Source: Chroococcus sp. FPU101
GTDB lineage: Bacteria; Cyanobacteriota; Cyanobacteriia; Cyanobacteriales; Microcystaceae
Assembly (NCBI RefSeq): GCF_017312365.1
Contig: NZ_BLJI01000013.1
Span: forward strand, 1-64,000
Length of the DNA stretch: 64,000 nucleotides
Direction: 5' to 3'
The stretch's first letter is position 1, and every line of letters begins with the position of its first letter. Position numbers and translations under genes: made by a program. Of this stretch, positions 54,124 to 63,084 are shown piece by piece. Under the pieces are notes generated by a model. It was not told the DNA's origin, searched no databases, and saw only the letters and a list, made by a program, of their open reading frames with translations.

Positions 54124-56142
54124 TTAGGCCGCGATTAAGCTTTGACCGACTGAAGATCGATGATTAACAGCCACCTCAGCCATCGTCACATTCTGTTTAA
54201 TCGTTTGCTCATTCAGATAGCCGATCGGATCTTCTGCATCAAATTCAATCCCATCAAACAATATAATCGGTGAGCGGCGATATTTAATATCCCCTAAACC
54301 TAATTCACGGGCTGCCGTACTAAAGACACTCACTTTACATACTCTTTCTAGAATTTCTACCCAGTTACGAGGGAAAGGAATATGCCCCCATCTTGCCATT
54401 TGTGTCATCATCCAAAGATGTTCGGTACGACTGGGACGATTTACGCCTTCGCCATAAAATAAATGATGGGCTGATTCCCACATGGGATGTTCTAAACTAC
54501 AAGATTGATCATTTGGATCTGAGAGTTGGATGTAGTCTACTTTAGTACTAAGATACTGACGACTAGCCAATAAATGTCTGATCTCTTCTCGATTAGAAGG
54601 ATCTGCACAATAAGCACAAGCTTCTAAAAGGGCTTTTACTAAAGCAACATGGGTATTAGGATACGCATTCGCCCAATCTTCACGCACACCTAAGACCTTT
54701 CCAGGGTGGTTTTGCCAGATTTCAAGATCAGTGGCTACCGTAAACCCGACACCTTCCATGGCTGCCCGCAAATTCCAAGGTTCACTCACACAATAACCAT
54801 CAATGGTACCCGCTTTAAGATCTGCTACCATTTGCGCGGGAGGAATGGTCTCCAGATGAACATCTTGATCGGGATTAATACCACCAGATGCTAACCAATA
54901 ACGTAATAATAAATTGTGCATTGATGACGGGTGAACCATACCGAATGTGTGGCGTTCGTCCGCAGATTCGAGTAAATAGCGTTTTAAGGCATTACTGTTC
55001 AAAATGCCTGCTTCATAAAACTTTTTACCCAAAGTAATCGCGTTACCGTTGCGGGTCATCGTTAAAGAGGTAACAATCGGTACAGATTGCTCATCCTGTC
55101 CACCCGCCGTTAACCAAGTTGGCATACCAGAGGGCATTTGAGCCGCATCTAAGTAACCTCCGATCATTCCATCGACGATCCCCCGCCAACTGGTTTCACG
55201 GACTAAATTTACCTCATCTAGACCATGTTTAGTGAATAACCCCTTCTCTTTGGCAACGACTAACGGCGCACAAGCTGTTAGAGGAACAAAACCGATTTCT
55301 AGATTAACTTTTTCGAGTCCATGACGGGTAACTACAGCCGTTTTTTGCGCCCGAAGTTTTTTGATGCGTTTTTGTTGATTGAGGAAATAGATAATTTCAC
55401 TGCGAAGACTGTAATAACTCGGATGGTTTACCACTTCCATCCGTTTCCGAGGACGGGGGATATCGACTTCTAGAATACCACCAATTTTCGAGCCAGGCCC
55501 ATTGGTGAGCATGACAATCCGATCGGATAATAATACTGCTTCATCAACATCGTGAGTCACCATGACTGAAGTTACATGATATTCCTCACAAATTCGCATC
55601 AACTGTTCTTGTAAATTCCCTCTGGTGAGTGCATCCAACGCGCCAAAGGGTTCATCTAATAATAGTAGTTTAGGACGGATGGCTAAAGCACGTGCGATCG
55701 CTACCCGTTGTCTCATTCCCCCAGAAAGTTGTCCTGGTTGTTTGTCTACTGCATGACGCAACCCAACGAGATCAATATGTTCTTCAATAATTTGATTGCG
55801 TTCACTGATGGGTAAACCCGTCATCACTTCATCAACAGCCAAGGCGATATTTTGACGAACAGTTAACCAGGGAAGTAAAGAATAGTTTTGGAAAACGACC
55901 ATTCTTTCTGGGCCTGGTTCTTTGATCCGTTGTCCTTCTAGGGTTACGATTCCTTCACTGGGTAAATCTAAACCTGCCATCATGTTTAATAGGGTCGATT
56001 TACCACAACCAGAGTGACCAATTAGGGAGATAAATTCGCCTTTTTTGACTTCTAAATTAATTCCTTTGAGGGCGATATATTCACTCCCACCAGAGAGGGG
56101 AAACACTTTATCTATATTATCAACGGCGACAAAGACACTCAT
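54124..56142 (-). CDS. cmpC: Bicarbonate ABC transporter ATPase/binding-protein fusion CmpC
   Basis: A 672-residue fusion. Residues 1-260 are an ABC ATPase (Walker [10 protein letters not shown] near 45, signature [15 protein letters not shown], Walker [14 protein letters not shown]). Residues about 285-660 resemble the binding protein itself ([63 protein letters not shown]). This C-terminal domain is known in NrtC and CmpC and acts as a cytoplasmic regulatory or sensing domain. Length is usual for the family. It is third in the cmp operon, 63 bases after cmpB. Confidence 0.9.
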   Translation of the reverse strand: MSVFVAVDNIDKVFPLSGGSEYIALKGINLEVKKGEFISLIGHSGCGKSTLLNMMAGLDLPSEGIVTLEGQRIKEPGPERMVVFQNYSLLPWLTVRQNIALAVDEVMTGLPISERNQIIEEHIDLVGLRHAVDKQPGQLSGGMRQRVAIARALAIRPKLLLLDEPFGALDALTRGNLQEQLMRICEEYHVTSVMVTHDVDEAVLLSDRIVMLTNGPGSKIGGILEVDIPRPRKRMEVVNHPSYYSLRSEIIYFLNQQKRIKKLRAQKTAVVTRHGLEKVNLEIGFVPLTACAPLVVAKEKGLFTKHGLDEVNLVRETSWRGIVDGMIGGYLDAAQMPSGMPTWLTAGGQDEQSVPIVTSLTMTRNGNAITLGKKFYEAGILNSNALKRYLLESADERHTFGMVHPSSMHNLLLRYWLASGGINPDQDVHLETIPPAQMVADLKAGTIDGYCVSEPWNLRAAMEGVGFTVATDLEIWQNHPGKVLGVREDWANAYPNTHVALVKALLEACAYCADPSNREEIRHLLASRQYLSTKVDYIQLSDPNDQSCSLEHPMWESAHHLFYGEGVNRPSRTEHLWMMTQMARWGHIPFPRNWVEILERVCKVSVFSTAARELGLGDIKYRRSPIILFDGIEFDAEDPIGYLNEQTIKQNVTMAEVAVNHRSSVGQSLIAA

Positions 56143-56177
56143 TGTTTTTTTCCTATTTAATGTGTGTTGAATTTTTG

Positions 56178-56196
56178 GGGTTTGATTGACAAACCC
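56178..56196. repeat. GGGTTTG hairpin between cmpB and cmpC
   Basis: GGGTTTG - ATTGA - CAAACCC, flanked by GTGTG and CACAC-type sequence. It shares its stem core with the hairpins at 54095 and 4885, but is shorter. Confidence 0.55.
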
Positions 56197-56205
56197 ACAC
56201 TTAGA

Positions 56206-57045
56206 TTAGTTGTCTGGAAGAATTTTTGTTTGGATAAAAGCGACAAGTCGATCTAGGAGTAAACCAACTGCACCGATATAAACCAGAGCTAAAATGATGT
56301 CAGAGATGTAGTTATTTTGATAAGAGTCCCAGATAAAAAAGCCGATTCCGACGATACCAGACATTACGATTTCTGCTGCAATAATCGCTAACCAAGCAAG
56401 ACCGATCGCAATTCTTAAACCAGTGAAAATATAAGGAAGGGCTGAAGGAATCAGAATCTTGAAAAAGAATTTCTGTTTGGAGAGTTTGAGGACTTTTTTA
56501 ACGTTGATATAGTCTTGAGGAATTTGTTGTACACCAACAGCAGTGTTAATCAAAATTGGCCAAACAGCAGTAATAAAGATGACGAATAATGCTGCAGGTT
56601 GGTTTTGTTGTAAAGCGGCTAAAGCTAGAGGAACCCAAGCTAAAGGCGGAACCGTTCTTAAGAATTGAAAGAGGGGATCTAAAGCTTTATTCCAAAAAGA
56701 ATTGAGTCCAATCACAATTCCTACACTAATACCCACAACGGCTGCAAAAAAATAACCAATTAAAACACGTTGTAAGCTGGCTAAGACTTGCCAAAATAGA
56801 CCGACATCTGTGCCGCCACGATCAAAAAAGGGATACAGTAAATAAGTGCGGGTTCTCTCATTAGTAATTAGATCAGTTGGAGGGGGTAATTTAATTAATC
56901 CAGTCATTGAACAAAGTTGCCAAATTGCTAGAAAACTTAAAATACCAATGATTGGAGGAAAAATATTTTTGCCATTCTTTTTCCAAAACTTAGCGAAAGC
57001 ATTAGACGAACTAGCACTGTTACGATTTCTCAGAGTTGTAGTCAT
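56206..57045 (-). CDS. cmpB: Bicarbonate ABC transporter permease CmpB
   Basis: A 279-residue BPD-type inner-membrane permease. About six transmembrane helices start at residue 30 (IIGILSFLAIWQLC). The conserved permease loop that contacts the ATPases is near residue 200, in KILIPSALPYIFTGLRIAIGLAW. The length is that of NrtB/CmpB. It is the second gene of the operon, 39 bases after cmpA, with AAAGGAGC before the ATG. It would carry HCO3- across the plasma membrane as part of the high-affinity BCT1 system. Confidence 0.9.
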   Translation of the reverse strand: MTTTLRNRNSASSSNAFAKFWKKNGKNIFPPIIGILSFLAIWQLCSMTGLIKLPPPTDLITNERTRTYLLYPFFDRGGTDVGLFWQVLASLQRVLIGYFFAAVVGISVGIVIGLNSFWNKALDPLFQFLRTVPPLAWVPLALAALQQNQPAALFVIFITAVWPILINTAVGVQQIPQDYINVKKVLKLSKQKFFFKILIPSALPYIFTGLRIAIGLAWLAIIAAEIVMSGIVGIGFFIWDSYQNNYISDIILALVYIGAVGLLLDRLVAFIQTKILPDN

Positions 57046-57084
57046 GATAAGATTTGCTCCTTTAGGTAATTTGACTCAAGTGAC

Positions 57085-58458
57085 TTAAGCTTTTTTTATT
57101 GCTAAACTATCGAGGTAGGCCTGGGGATTTTCTGGGTCGAATACTTTACCATCAAAAAACTTTTCAACTCCTCGGGAGGTACTGGTTGGGATATCAGCAT
57201 CAGGAACACCAGCTTCTTTTGCTGCGGCTTTCCAAATATCCTCCCGATTTACTTTATCGATTAAAGTTTTGGCATTCGTTAAGGTGTCTTTGGGTAAAAA
57301 GCCCCAACGAACGCTTTCAGTTAAGAACCATAAATCTAAACTCTTATAGGGATAAGAAACACTGCCGCGAGGCGACTTCCAGTACATAGCCGCTTCTTGG
57401 AAATTATTAATATTGGGCTGGTTATCGCCCATCGTGTAATTTCCGAGCAACATGGGTTCAAGAACAGTCGCTGGAATGTTCAAGTATTTAGCACCCGAAA
57501 GAATTTGCCCCATTTCTGCTCTATTTTCTTTTTTGTCGCACCATTGTTGGGCTTCCATAATTCCTTTGAGCAGAGCTTTGGTTGCGTTTGGATTTTTGTC
57601 TACCCAATCAGCACGCATGGCAAAATATTCTTCTGGGTGAAACGGCCAAATCTGAGATGTTAAGGCGGCGATAAAGCCAATGCCATCACCGACAATTCGA
57701 GCCGGCCAAGGATCACCTGTACTAAATGCTTCCATTGTTCCCGTTTTCATATTGGCGACGGTTTGGGCAGTAGGAACTGTCAGTAGACTGACATCTGTAT
57801 CGGGGTTAATGCCACCTGCAGCAAACCAATAACGAATCCAAAAATCTTGATTCGCTTTAGGGAAGGTATAAGCGGCTCTGAACGGGTTGCCTGCTTGTTT
57901 TAATCCAACAATATAATCTTTTGCTTTGCTCGAATCTAAACCAATATTTTTACCTACTTGGCTTTGAGCGATCGCAATGCCATTGCCTTGAGTATTTAAC
58001 ATCGCCAGAACATACATCGGAATCTTGGTATTATTCTTGGTGATCAACCCTTCTGATATGAGGTAAGGCATCGGCATTTGCCATTGTCCACCATCAATAC
58101 CACCGCCTGCTGCCCCAATCTCAACGTTATCCCTAGCAGAACCCCAGTTTGCCTGCTTGGAGACATCAACACCCGTCATCCCGTATTTAGCAAAAAACCC
58201 TTTTTCTTGGGCAATAATCAGAGGTGCGGCTTCAAAGATGGGAAGAAAACCTAACTTAGCTTGGGTTGTTTCTGGTGCGGCTCCTGCAGTTTGGGCAGTT
58301 GGTGAAGCAGGTGAGCTTGTTGACGGTGTTGTCGTTGTTGGTGAACTAGCTGTGCCAGAAGGTTCTGGAGGATTTCCTAAACACCCTTTGAGTAATACAG
58401 CCCCAACAGCAGATGTTGCAGTTGTCGTTAAAAATCGTCTTCTTGAAAAATTGGACAT
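57085..58458 (-). CDS. cmpA: Bicarbonate-binding lipoprotein CmpA
   Basis: A 457-residue periplasmic binding protein. The N-terminus has a twin-arginine SRRRF motif and a lipobox (LLKGC, Cys 26), then a Ser/Thr/Pro linker (about 30-60). Close relatives are NrtA (nitrate) and CmpA (bicarbonate). I favour CmpA because the sequence shows [28 protein letters not shown] and [11 protein letters not shown], and ends [10 protein letters not shown], all as I recall from Synechocystis CmpA; NrtA has AGAGIDGAHILTPMP and a different end. It captures HCO3- for the BCT1 transporter, induced by low CO2 through CmpR in other species. GGGAGG lies seven bases before the ATG. Confidence 0.88.
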   Translation of the reverse strand: MSNFSRRRFLTTTATSAVGAVLLKGCLGNPPEPSGTASSPTTTTPSTSSPASPTAQTAGAAPETTQAKLGFLPIFEAAPLIIAQEKGFFAKYGMTGVDVSKQANWGSARDNVEIGAAGGGIDGGQWQMPMPYLISEGLITKNNTKIPMYVLAMLNTQGNGIAIAQSQVGKNIGLDSSKAKDYIVGLKQAGNPFRAAYTFPKANQDFWIRYWFAAGGINPDTDVSLLTVPTAQTVANMKTGTMEAFSTGDPWPARIVGDGIGFIAALTSQIWPFHPEEYFAMRADWVDKNPNATKALLKGIMEAQQWCDKKENRAEMGQILSGAKYLNIPATVLEPMLLGNYTMGDNQPNINNFQEAAMYWKSPRGSVSYPYKSLDLWFLTESVRWGFLPKDTLTNAKTLIDKVNREDIWKAAAKEAGVPDADIPTSTSRGVEKFFDGKVFDPENPQAYLDSLAIKKA

Positions 58459-58867
58459 AAATTCCCTCCCTGCTGGAAATTACTTTGTAAGCAGAATAAG
58501 CGTGTATATAGATGTTTAATAAAAGCTTTCTCGATTTGGCTAGAGTTTGGGCTAGATGCCTCTTCTAGTCAGCTTTTGTAAGATTGGGTAACTTCAGCTT
58601 GTTGAACTACTCACTGAGTTATATAGAGTATATTACATGATTTTCTAAAAAATTATTGATTTTTCTAAAAGATTTTTAAAGAAAATTTTAATTTTATTGA
58701 TAAGTTTGGATTAATAGTATTGATTTTACTGGGTTTCAACGATTTTTTAGCTCAAAGACTCGATTAGCAAAATAGACATAAACAAATGATAATTATAGTA
58801 TCAATGCAATACAAATACCTAAAAAAATCCCGCATCAACTAAAGACGCGGGTGATGAGACATAATTT
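58459..58867. other. Region upstream of cmpA
   Basis: AT-rich and non-coding. It must contain the cmpA promoter. I found no TTA-N7/8-TAA site typical of CmpR. GTA-N8-TAA at 58578-58591 is one base short of the NtcA consensus. The terminator of the HpsJ-like gene is at its right end. Confidence 0.6.
58821..58851 (-). terminator. Intrinsic terminator of the HpsJ-like gene
   Basis: On the minus strand CCCGCGTC - TTTAGTT - GATGCGGG (one G-T pair), then ATTTTTTT. It begins 16 bases past the stop codon. Confidence 0.9.
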
Positions 58868-59680
58868 TTAGCGTTTCGATTCTTTAAGTTTTCCTGAAAG
58901 AAGTCCTACACCGCGTAAACCCAACCAACCAATCACACTATAACCGATCGCTAACATTAAACTACTCAAACAAATTCGTAACCATTGTTTGAGAGCTTCA
59001 GTATTAGCCTGACTTTCTGCATCTCTTCTGCGATCGAGCAATTGAGTTTGTAGTTGATTTCTAATCTCATCGAGTCTTTTCTTAAAGTCGCCTGGTTTTC
59101 TCGCCAAATCTCTAAGATTTTGTAGTTGATCTTTTTGTTGACGAAGTTGTACTAATTGTTGTTCGGTCAAAGGTCTACCTTGAAATTGACCACTTTCAAT
59201 TACTTGTGTCCGTTGAGCTATTTCTTGATTCAATAACTGAGGATTTTGAGATAAATTGTTTAAATTCGCTAAAAATTGTTTAATTTGCTCCTCTCCTTGA
59301 TCTGCCCCTTTTTGAATTTGCTCTAAAGCGTTAGTTTTAACTTGATTGATATTGTTAAAATGAATGGGAATCAGCAACAGAAAGAGTAATCCGAGCAAAC
59401 TCGCCAAAATAAACGTAAAAATTTTTAAAAACGTCGAAGCTTTAGCCGTAGCTGCTGGAGTATTAAGAGTACTATCAATCCAACTAGCTAGTACAATTAA
59501 AACCATTCCCACCATCGGCACAATGCCACGATCAACGATCGCCGTAACGAAACCGATCTGCCATTGAGAATTTTGCCACTGGAATGGAATCGCAAAGGTA
59601 AGCGTATCCAGTAAAAAGGAGAGAATAAAAATTAACCCAGCTAATTTAAGACAAAGGGTCGTGTATTTTGAAATGTTCAT
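58868..59680 (-). CDS. HpsJ-like membrane protein
   Basis: A 270-residue membrane protein. Three N-terminal transmembrane helices (about 12-32, 48-68 and 85-108) are followed by a long helical, Gln-rich segment (about 110-225) likely to be a periplasmic or cytoplasmic coiled coil, with a final helix near 230-255. This layout and sequence match cyanobacterial HpsJ proteins, first named for polysaccharide secretion in hormogonia and often associated with cyanoexosortase systems. The window also codes two PEP-CTERM proteins, but no exosortase. The role here is unknown. It ends in a strong terminator. Confidence 0.65.
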   Translation of the reverse strand: MNISKYTTLCLKLAGLIFILSFLLDTLTFAIPFQWQNSQWQIGFVTAIVDRGIVPMVGMVLIVLASWIDSTLNTPAATAKASTFLKIFTFILASLLGLLFLLLIPIHFNNINQVKTNALEQIQKGADQGEEQIKQFLANLNNLSQNPQLLNQEIAQRTQVIESGQFQGRPLTEQQLVQLRQQKDQLQNLRDLARKPGDFKKRLDEIRNQLQTQLLDRRRDAESQANTEALKQWLRICLSSLMLAIGYSVIGWLGLRGVGLLSGKLKESKR

Positions 59681-60090
59681 CGCTTGTATGTCAATTGAGT
59701 TAAAGAATATTGGTTAGACCTTTTGTGAATCAATTAGAGTTAATCTAGTAATCTCTTTCTACCCAAGAGCTACCTTAATAAAGTCATCGCAGGCTTCTCC
59801 GTGAGAGGGCATTATCGATGACTGAAATAGCCAAACCTTAGAAAAACCTAAAAAAAAAGTCAAATCGCCCTCGCTTGGTTTATTCTACTTTTTAGTAGGC
59901 TAAGTTTGAAAGCAAGATAGATTCTAGATCACACTAAGCTTAGTGATAGCCAGCTAAGAAATCACATTAGATTACCCCAATATAATATAAACAAAATGGA
60001 ATTAACCACCAATTAAGTTTTTAAGCTTGTTTAACTAATCTTAAATCCTAGCCCATAAGCGATACATTTTTTTACAGCGATTGAAAATAT
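59681..60090. other. Divergent intergenic region upstream of pgl
   Basis: About 410 bp without a recognised gene. It contains a perfect 14-bp palindrome, CACTAAGCTTAGTG, at 59932-59945, 146 bp before the pgl start, which could be an operator. Otherwise AT-rich. Confidence 0.55.
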
Positions 60091-60816
60091 ATGAAAAAAA
60101 AAGTCATTATCTTAAACGATCAACCCTCTTTGGTTAAACAAGGATTAACGTTAGTCCTTGAAAAGATTGAACAAGCTATCCAACAACGAGGAAAATGTAC
60201 ACTCGTTTTATCGGGTGGCAGTACACCAAAACCGCTTTATGAAGCTTTGGCCCAACAATCTTTACCTTGGGAAAAAATTTATATTTTTTGGGGCGATGAA
60301 CGTTATGTAAGTTCAGATCATCCCGACAGTAATCAACACATGACACGACAAGCTTTGTTAGATCGAATTGAAATCCCCTCTACTAATATTTATGCCATGC
60401 CGACGGGGAGTCATGATCCCGCCCTGGATGCTCAAAAATATGAAACGATGCTGCAAGAGTTTTTTAAGATTAACCCTGGTGACTTTCCAGCTTTCGATAT
60501 TATTCTCTTAGGCATGGGTGATGATGGTCATACTGCATCCCTGTTTCCCCACACAGAGGCTTTACACGTGAGCAATCACCTGATCACAGTTGGTCAAAAA
60601 GACGGACAACCCCGTTTAACCTTTACCGCGCCTTTAATTAATCAAGCCCGTTGTGTCATCTTTCTAGTCGCAGGATCGAATAAACAAGTTGCTCTAGCTG
60701 AGGTGTTCGCCTCCGAGGGTGATGCGATGACTTATCCATCGCGTCTGATTCAACCTCAAGAGGAACTCTGGTGGCTACTCGATCAAGCAGCAGGGCAAAA
60801 TTTATCGCTCGTATAG
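60091..60816 (+). CDS. pgl: 6-phosphogluconolactonase
   Basis: A 241-residue DevB/Pgl-type enzyme that hydrolyses 6-phosphoglucono-delta-lactone in the oxidative pentose phosphate pathway. Family motifs are LVLSGGSTPKPLYEAL (near 38), FWGDERYVSSDHPDSN (near 70) and LLGMGDDGHTASLFPHT (near 145), containing the catalytic His. Length is typical. Cytosolic. The ATG at 60091 has a lysine-rich start and no strong ribosome-binding site. The next gene, a site-2 protease, follows by 75 bases and may be cotranscribed. Confidence 0.96.
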   Translation: MKKKVIILNDQPSLVKQGLTLVLEKIEQAIQQRGKCTLVLSGGSTPKPLYEALAQQSLPWEKIYIFWGDERYVSSDHPDSNQHMTRQALLDRIEIPSTNIYAMPTGSHDPALDAQKYETMLQEFFKINPGDFPAFDIILLGMGDDGHTASLFPHTEALHVSNHLITVGQKDGQPRLTFTAPLINQARCVIFLVAGSNKQVALAEVFASEGDAMTYPSRLIQPQEELWWLLDQAAGQNLSLV

Positions 60817-60891
60817 AAGCAAGATAGTGATGGCTTGTTTATCCTAGAGATAGGAGGGCTGTTCATCACACGAGTAGCACAACAAATCATT

Positions 60892-62103
60892 ATGCGGTCA
60901 AGTTGGCGAATCGGTACATTATTTGGTATTCCTTTTCATGTAGATCAGTCTTGGTTATTGATTTTAGTCTTTGTGACGCTGATCAATGCGGGAAACGTTA
61001 CAGCAGCAGGACTAACTCACAATAATCCTCTCATGGGTGGAGGTGTGGGCTTAATCATGTCTCTATTATTATTTAGTTCGGTTCTACTCCATGAATTGGG
61101 CCACAGTTTAGTCGCTCGTTCCCAAGGGATTAAAGTTAATTCGATTACCTTATTTCTCTTTGGTGGACTGGCTTCAATTGACCGAGAGTCTCAAAGTCCA
61201 AGAGAAGCTTTAGCAGTTGCCATTGCTGGGCCGATGGTGAGTTTAACCCTTTTTGGTGTCTTTTTAGGACTGACTCAGATTTGGCCAGATACGACGCTGG
61301 CTGGATTTTTAGTCGAAGATTTAGCCAATCTTAATTTAGTGTTGGCGATGTTTAATCTGATTCCTGGTTTACCTCTTGATGGGGGTCAAATCTTAAAAGC
61401 ATTGGTCTGGAAAGTAACAGGCGATCGCTTAATGGGAATGCGTTGGGCTTCGGCGAGTGGTCGGCTGATCGGTTGGTCTGGCGTTCTTTTAGGGGTTTTT
61501 GTGGTGATCTTAGTTGGCGATTTAGGGGGTTTATGGATCTCTTTTGTCGGTTGGTTTATTCTCCGCAATGCAACAGCTTATGATCGTCTGACGGTTCTAC
61601 AAGAAAGCTTACTCAATTTGTCGGCTCAAGATGCGATGACCAAGGATTTTAGAGTCGTTAATGCTCATCTAAGTCTAAAAGAGTTTATTGATACTTATCT
61701 TTTAGCTGGTTTGCCGACATCGATGGCCTATTATGCAGCGAGTGAGGGAAGATATCGCGGAATGCTCAAGCTTGATGAAATACAGCAGAGCGAAAGAAGT
61801 CAATGGGAGGAAAAAACACTCTTAGATCTGGTTCATCCTTTGACTATTATTCCCTCTGTATCGGAAAATACATCAATTGTTGGTGTGATTAAAGCTCTAG
61901 AAGCTTCTCAAGACCGATATATTACTGTTTTATCGCCTGCGGGTGCGGTTTCGGGTGTGATCGACCGAGGTGATCTAGTCAAAGCGATCGCATCGAAGCA
62001 AAATTTACCGATTACCGAAGGAGAAATTAAGCGGATCAAAAGTGAGGGAACGTATCCAACTTATTTACAGTTACCAGCGATCGCCAAAAACATGGAAAAT
62101 TAA
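60892..62103 (+). CDS. Site-2 protease family membrane metalloprotease with CBS-like domain
   Basis: A 403-residue M50 peptidase. The zinc site is HELGH near residue 66, with the second motif NLIPGLPLDGGQ near 160. About six transmembrane helices fill residues 15-225. The C-terminal 170 residues (from LSAQDAMTKDFRVVNAHLSLKEFI) look like a CBS-domain pair, which regulates such proteases by binding adenine nucleotides. Substrates in cyanobacteria are generally unknown; anti-sigma factors are one family theme. The frame is open to a TTG at 60835, but the ATG at 60892 gives the standard MRSSWRIGTLFGIPFHVD start. Confidence 0.92.
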   Translation: MRSSWRIGTLFGIPFHVDQSWLLILVFVTLINAGNVTAAGLTHNNPLMGGGVGLIMSLLLFSSVLLHELGHSLVARSQGIKVNSITLFLFGGLASIDRESQSPREALAVAIAGPMVSLTLFGVFLGLTQIWPDTTLAGFLVEDLANLNLVLAMFNLIPGLPLDGGQILKALVWKVTGDRLMGMRWASASGRLIGWSGVLLGVFVVILVGDLGGLWISFVGWFILRNATAYDRLTVLQESLLNLSAQDAMTKDFRVVNAHLSLKEFIDTYLLAGLPTSMAYYAASEGRYRGMLKLDEIQQSERSQWEEKTLLDLVHPLTIIPSVSENTSIVGVIKALEASQDRYITVLSPAGAVSGVIDRGDLVKAIASKQNLPITEGEIKRIKSEGTYPTYLQLPAIAKNMEN

Positions 62104-62109
62104 GATTTT

Positions 62110-62646
62110 TTAAGCTTTTGGCATAGCGGCTAAAATTGCTGCACTATCAAGAGCGATTAACAAATCTCCATTGTTTTTGAGCCAATAGCCACGTAAAAAA
62201 GGAGTAATGCTTGCAGAAACAGCCGACGCGAGTGGAGACTGGATCTCATCTGGGTTAATTGATTCGATGTCCTCGACTTGACTCACCACAAGACCAAGCA
62301 TGGGAGTACTAGAACGAGTTTGATTCGGCTTATCTTTTCCCTCATGAATGACGATCGCTCGATAGTTAGAAATAATCAAGGCTTGTTGATGAACGGGTGT
62401 TAACCCTAAAAGATTTCCTAAATCAACGATCCAGAGGACTTCACCGCGCCAATTATAGACCCCCATCACCCAAGAGGGCATCTGAGGAATGGGGATAATT
62501 TGATTGATGGGAATGGTTAAAACTTCGATCAGTTGAGCAACAGGTAAAATGACGGTCGTATCTGGAATGAGATTAAACCGCAAAAATTGTTCTTGGAAGG
62601 ATTTTTGTAAGTTTGAAGATGCGGGAGAAAATAGCTCAAATGTCAT
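62110..62646 (-). CDS. CheW-like chemotaxis/phototaxis adaptor (PixI/PilI type)
   Basis: A 178-residue CheW-domain protein. The core ILPVAQLIEVLTIP...WVMGVYNWRGEVLWIVDLG is the standard CheW signature, followed by GLVVSQVEDI. It would couple methyl-accepting receptors to a CheA-type kinase. It is third in a gene order PatA-like, CheY-like, CheW-like, as in pixG-pixH-pixI and pilG-pilH-pilI. The ATG at 62646 has AGGTGA six bases upstream and is preferred over a GTG nine bases further up. Downstream there is no receptor or CheA gene; the next gene is convergent. Confidence 0.9.
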   Translation of the reverse strand: MTFELFSPASSNLQKSFQEQFLRFNLIPDTTVILPVAQLIEVLTIPINQIIPIPQMPSWVMGVYNWRGEVLWIVDLGNLLGLTPVHQQALIISNYRAIVIHEGKDKPNQTRSSTPMLGLVVSQVEDIESINPDEIQSPLASAVSASITPFLRGYWLKNNGDLLIALDSAAILAAMPKA

Positions 62647-62663
62647 TTTGTTCACCTGATTCT

Positions 62664-63029
62664 TTAAGAGCGTAACAAGTTTTTGACTGTGCGTACCAAT
62701 AATTCTTGATCGATGGGTTTAGGAAGATAAGCATCTGCCCCTTGTTTCATGCCCCAAAATTTATCCATTTCGCTATCTTTGGTAGAACACATGATGACAG
62801 GAATTTTTTTTGTATTTGATTCTGCTTTAAGAACTCGACAAATTTCAAAGCCACTGCGTCCTGGTAAAACAACATCTAAAATAATCAGATCGGGACTTAA
62901 TTTAGCCAGTTTTTCTAGGGCTTCTTCGCCGCTATTAACGGTTAAAACGGTGACACCTGCTGATTTTAGATAATGTGTAATAATTTCTCTTTCTGTTAGA
63001 GAATCTTCGATGACTAAAGCGGTACTCAT
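62664..63029 (-). CDS. CheY-like response regulator (PixH/PilH type)
   Basis: A 121-residue stand-alone receiver domain. Acidic pocket ED near residue 8, phosphoacceptor Asp in LIILDVVLPGRSG (near 53), Thr/Ser in MCSTKDS (near 83) and Lys in YLPKPI (near 105). No output domain. It lies 9-17 bases before the CheW gene, and 55 bases after the PatA-like gene. GAGGAC precedes the ATG by eight bases. A role in phototaxis or pilus motility is inferred from gene order. Confidence 0.93.
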   Translation of the reverse strand: MSTALVIEDSLTEREIITHYLKSAGVTVLTVNSGEEALEKLAKLSPDLIILDVVLPGRSGFEICRVLKAESNTKKIPVIMCSTKDSEMDKFWGMKQGADAYLPKPIDQELLVRTVKNLLRS

Positions 63030-63084
63030 AATAATGTCCTCAACAATAAAAGGTGATTTTTAAACGAATGACGCAAAAAATGAT

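Noticed and set aside
53181-58458. Reading the ABC operon as nrtABCD (nitrate transport)
   Set aside because: The binding protein has [14 protein letters not shown] and ends SLAIKKA, as in CmpA, and there are no nirA or narB genes nearby. The GTA-N8-TAA at 58578 is only an imperfect NtcA match.
58459-58867. CmpR operator upstream of cmpA
   Set aside because: I looked for TTA-N7/8-TAA through the region and found only spacings of 10, which do not fit the published consensus as I recall it.
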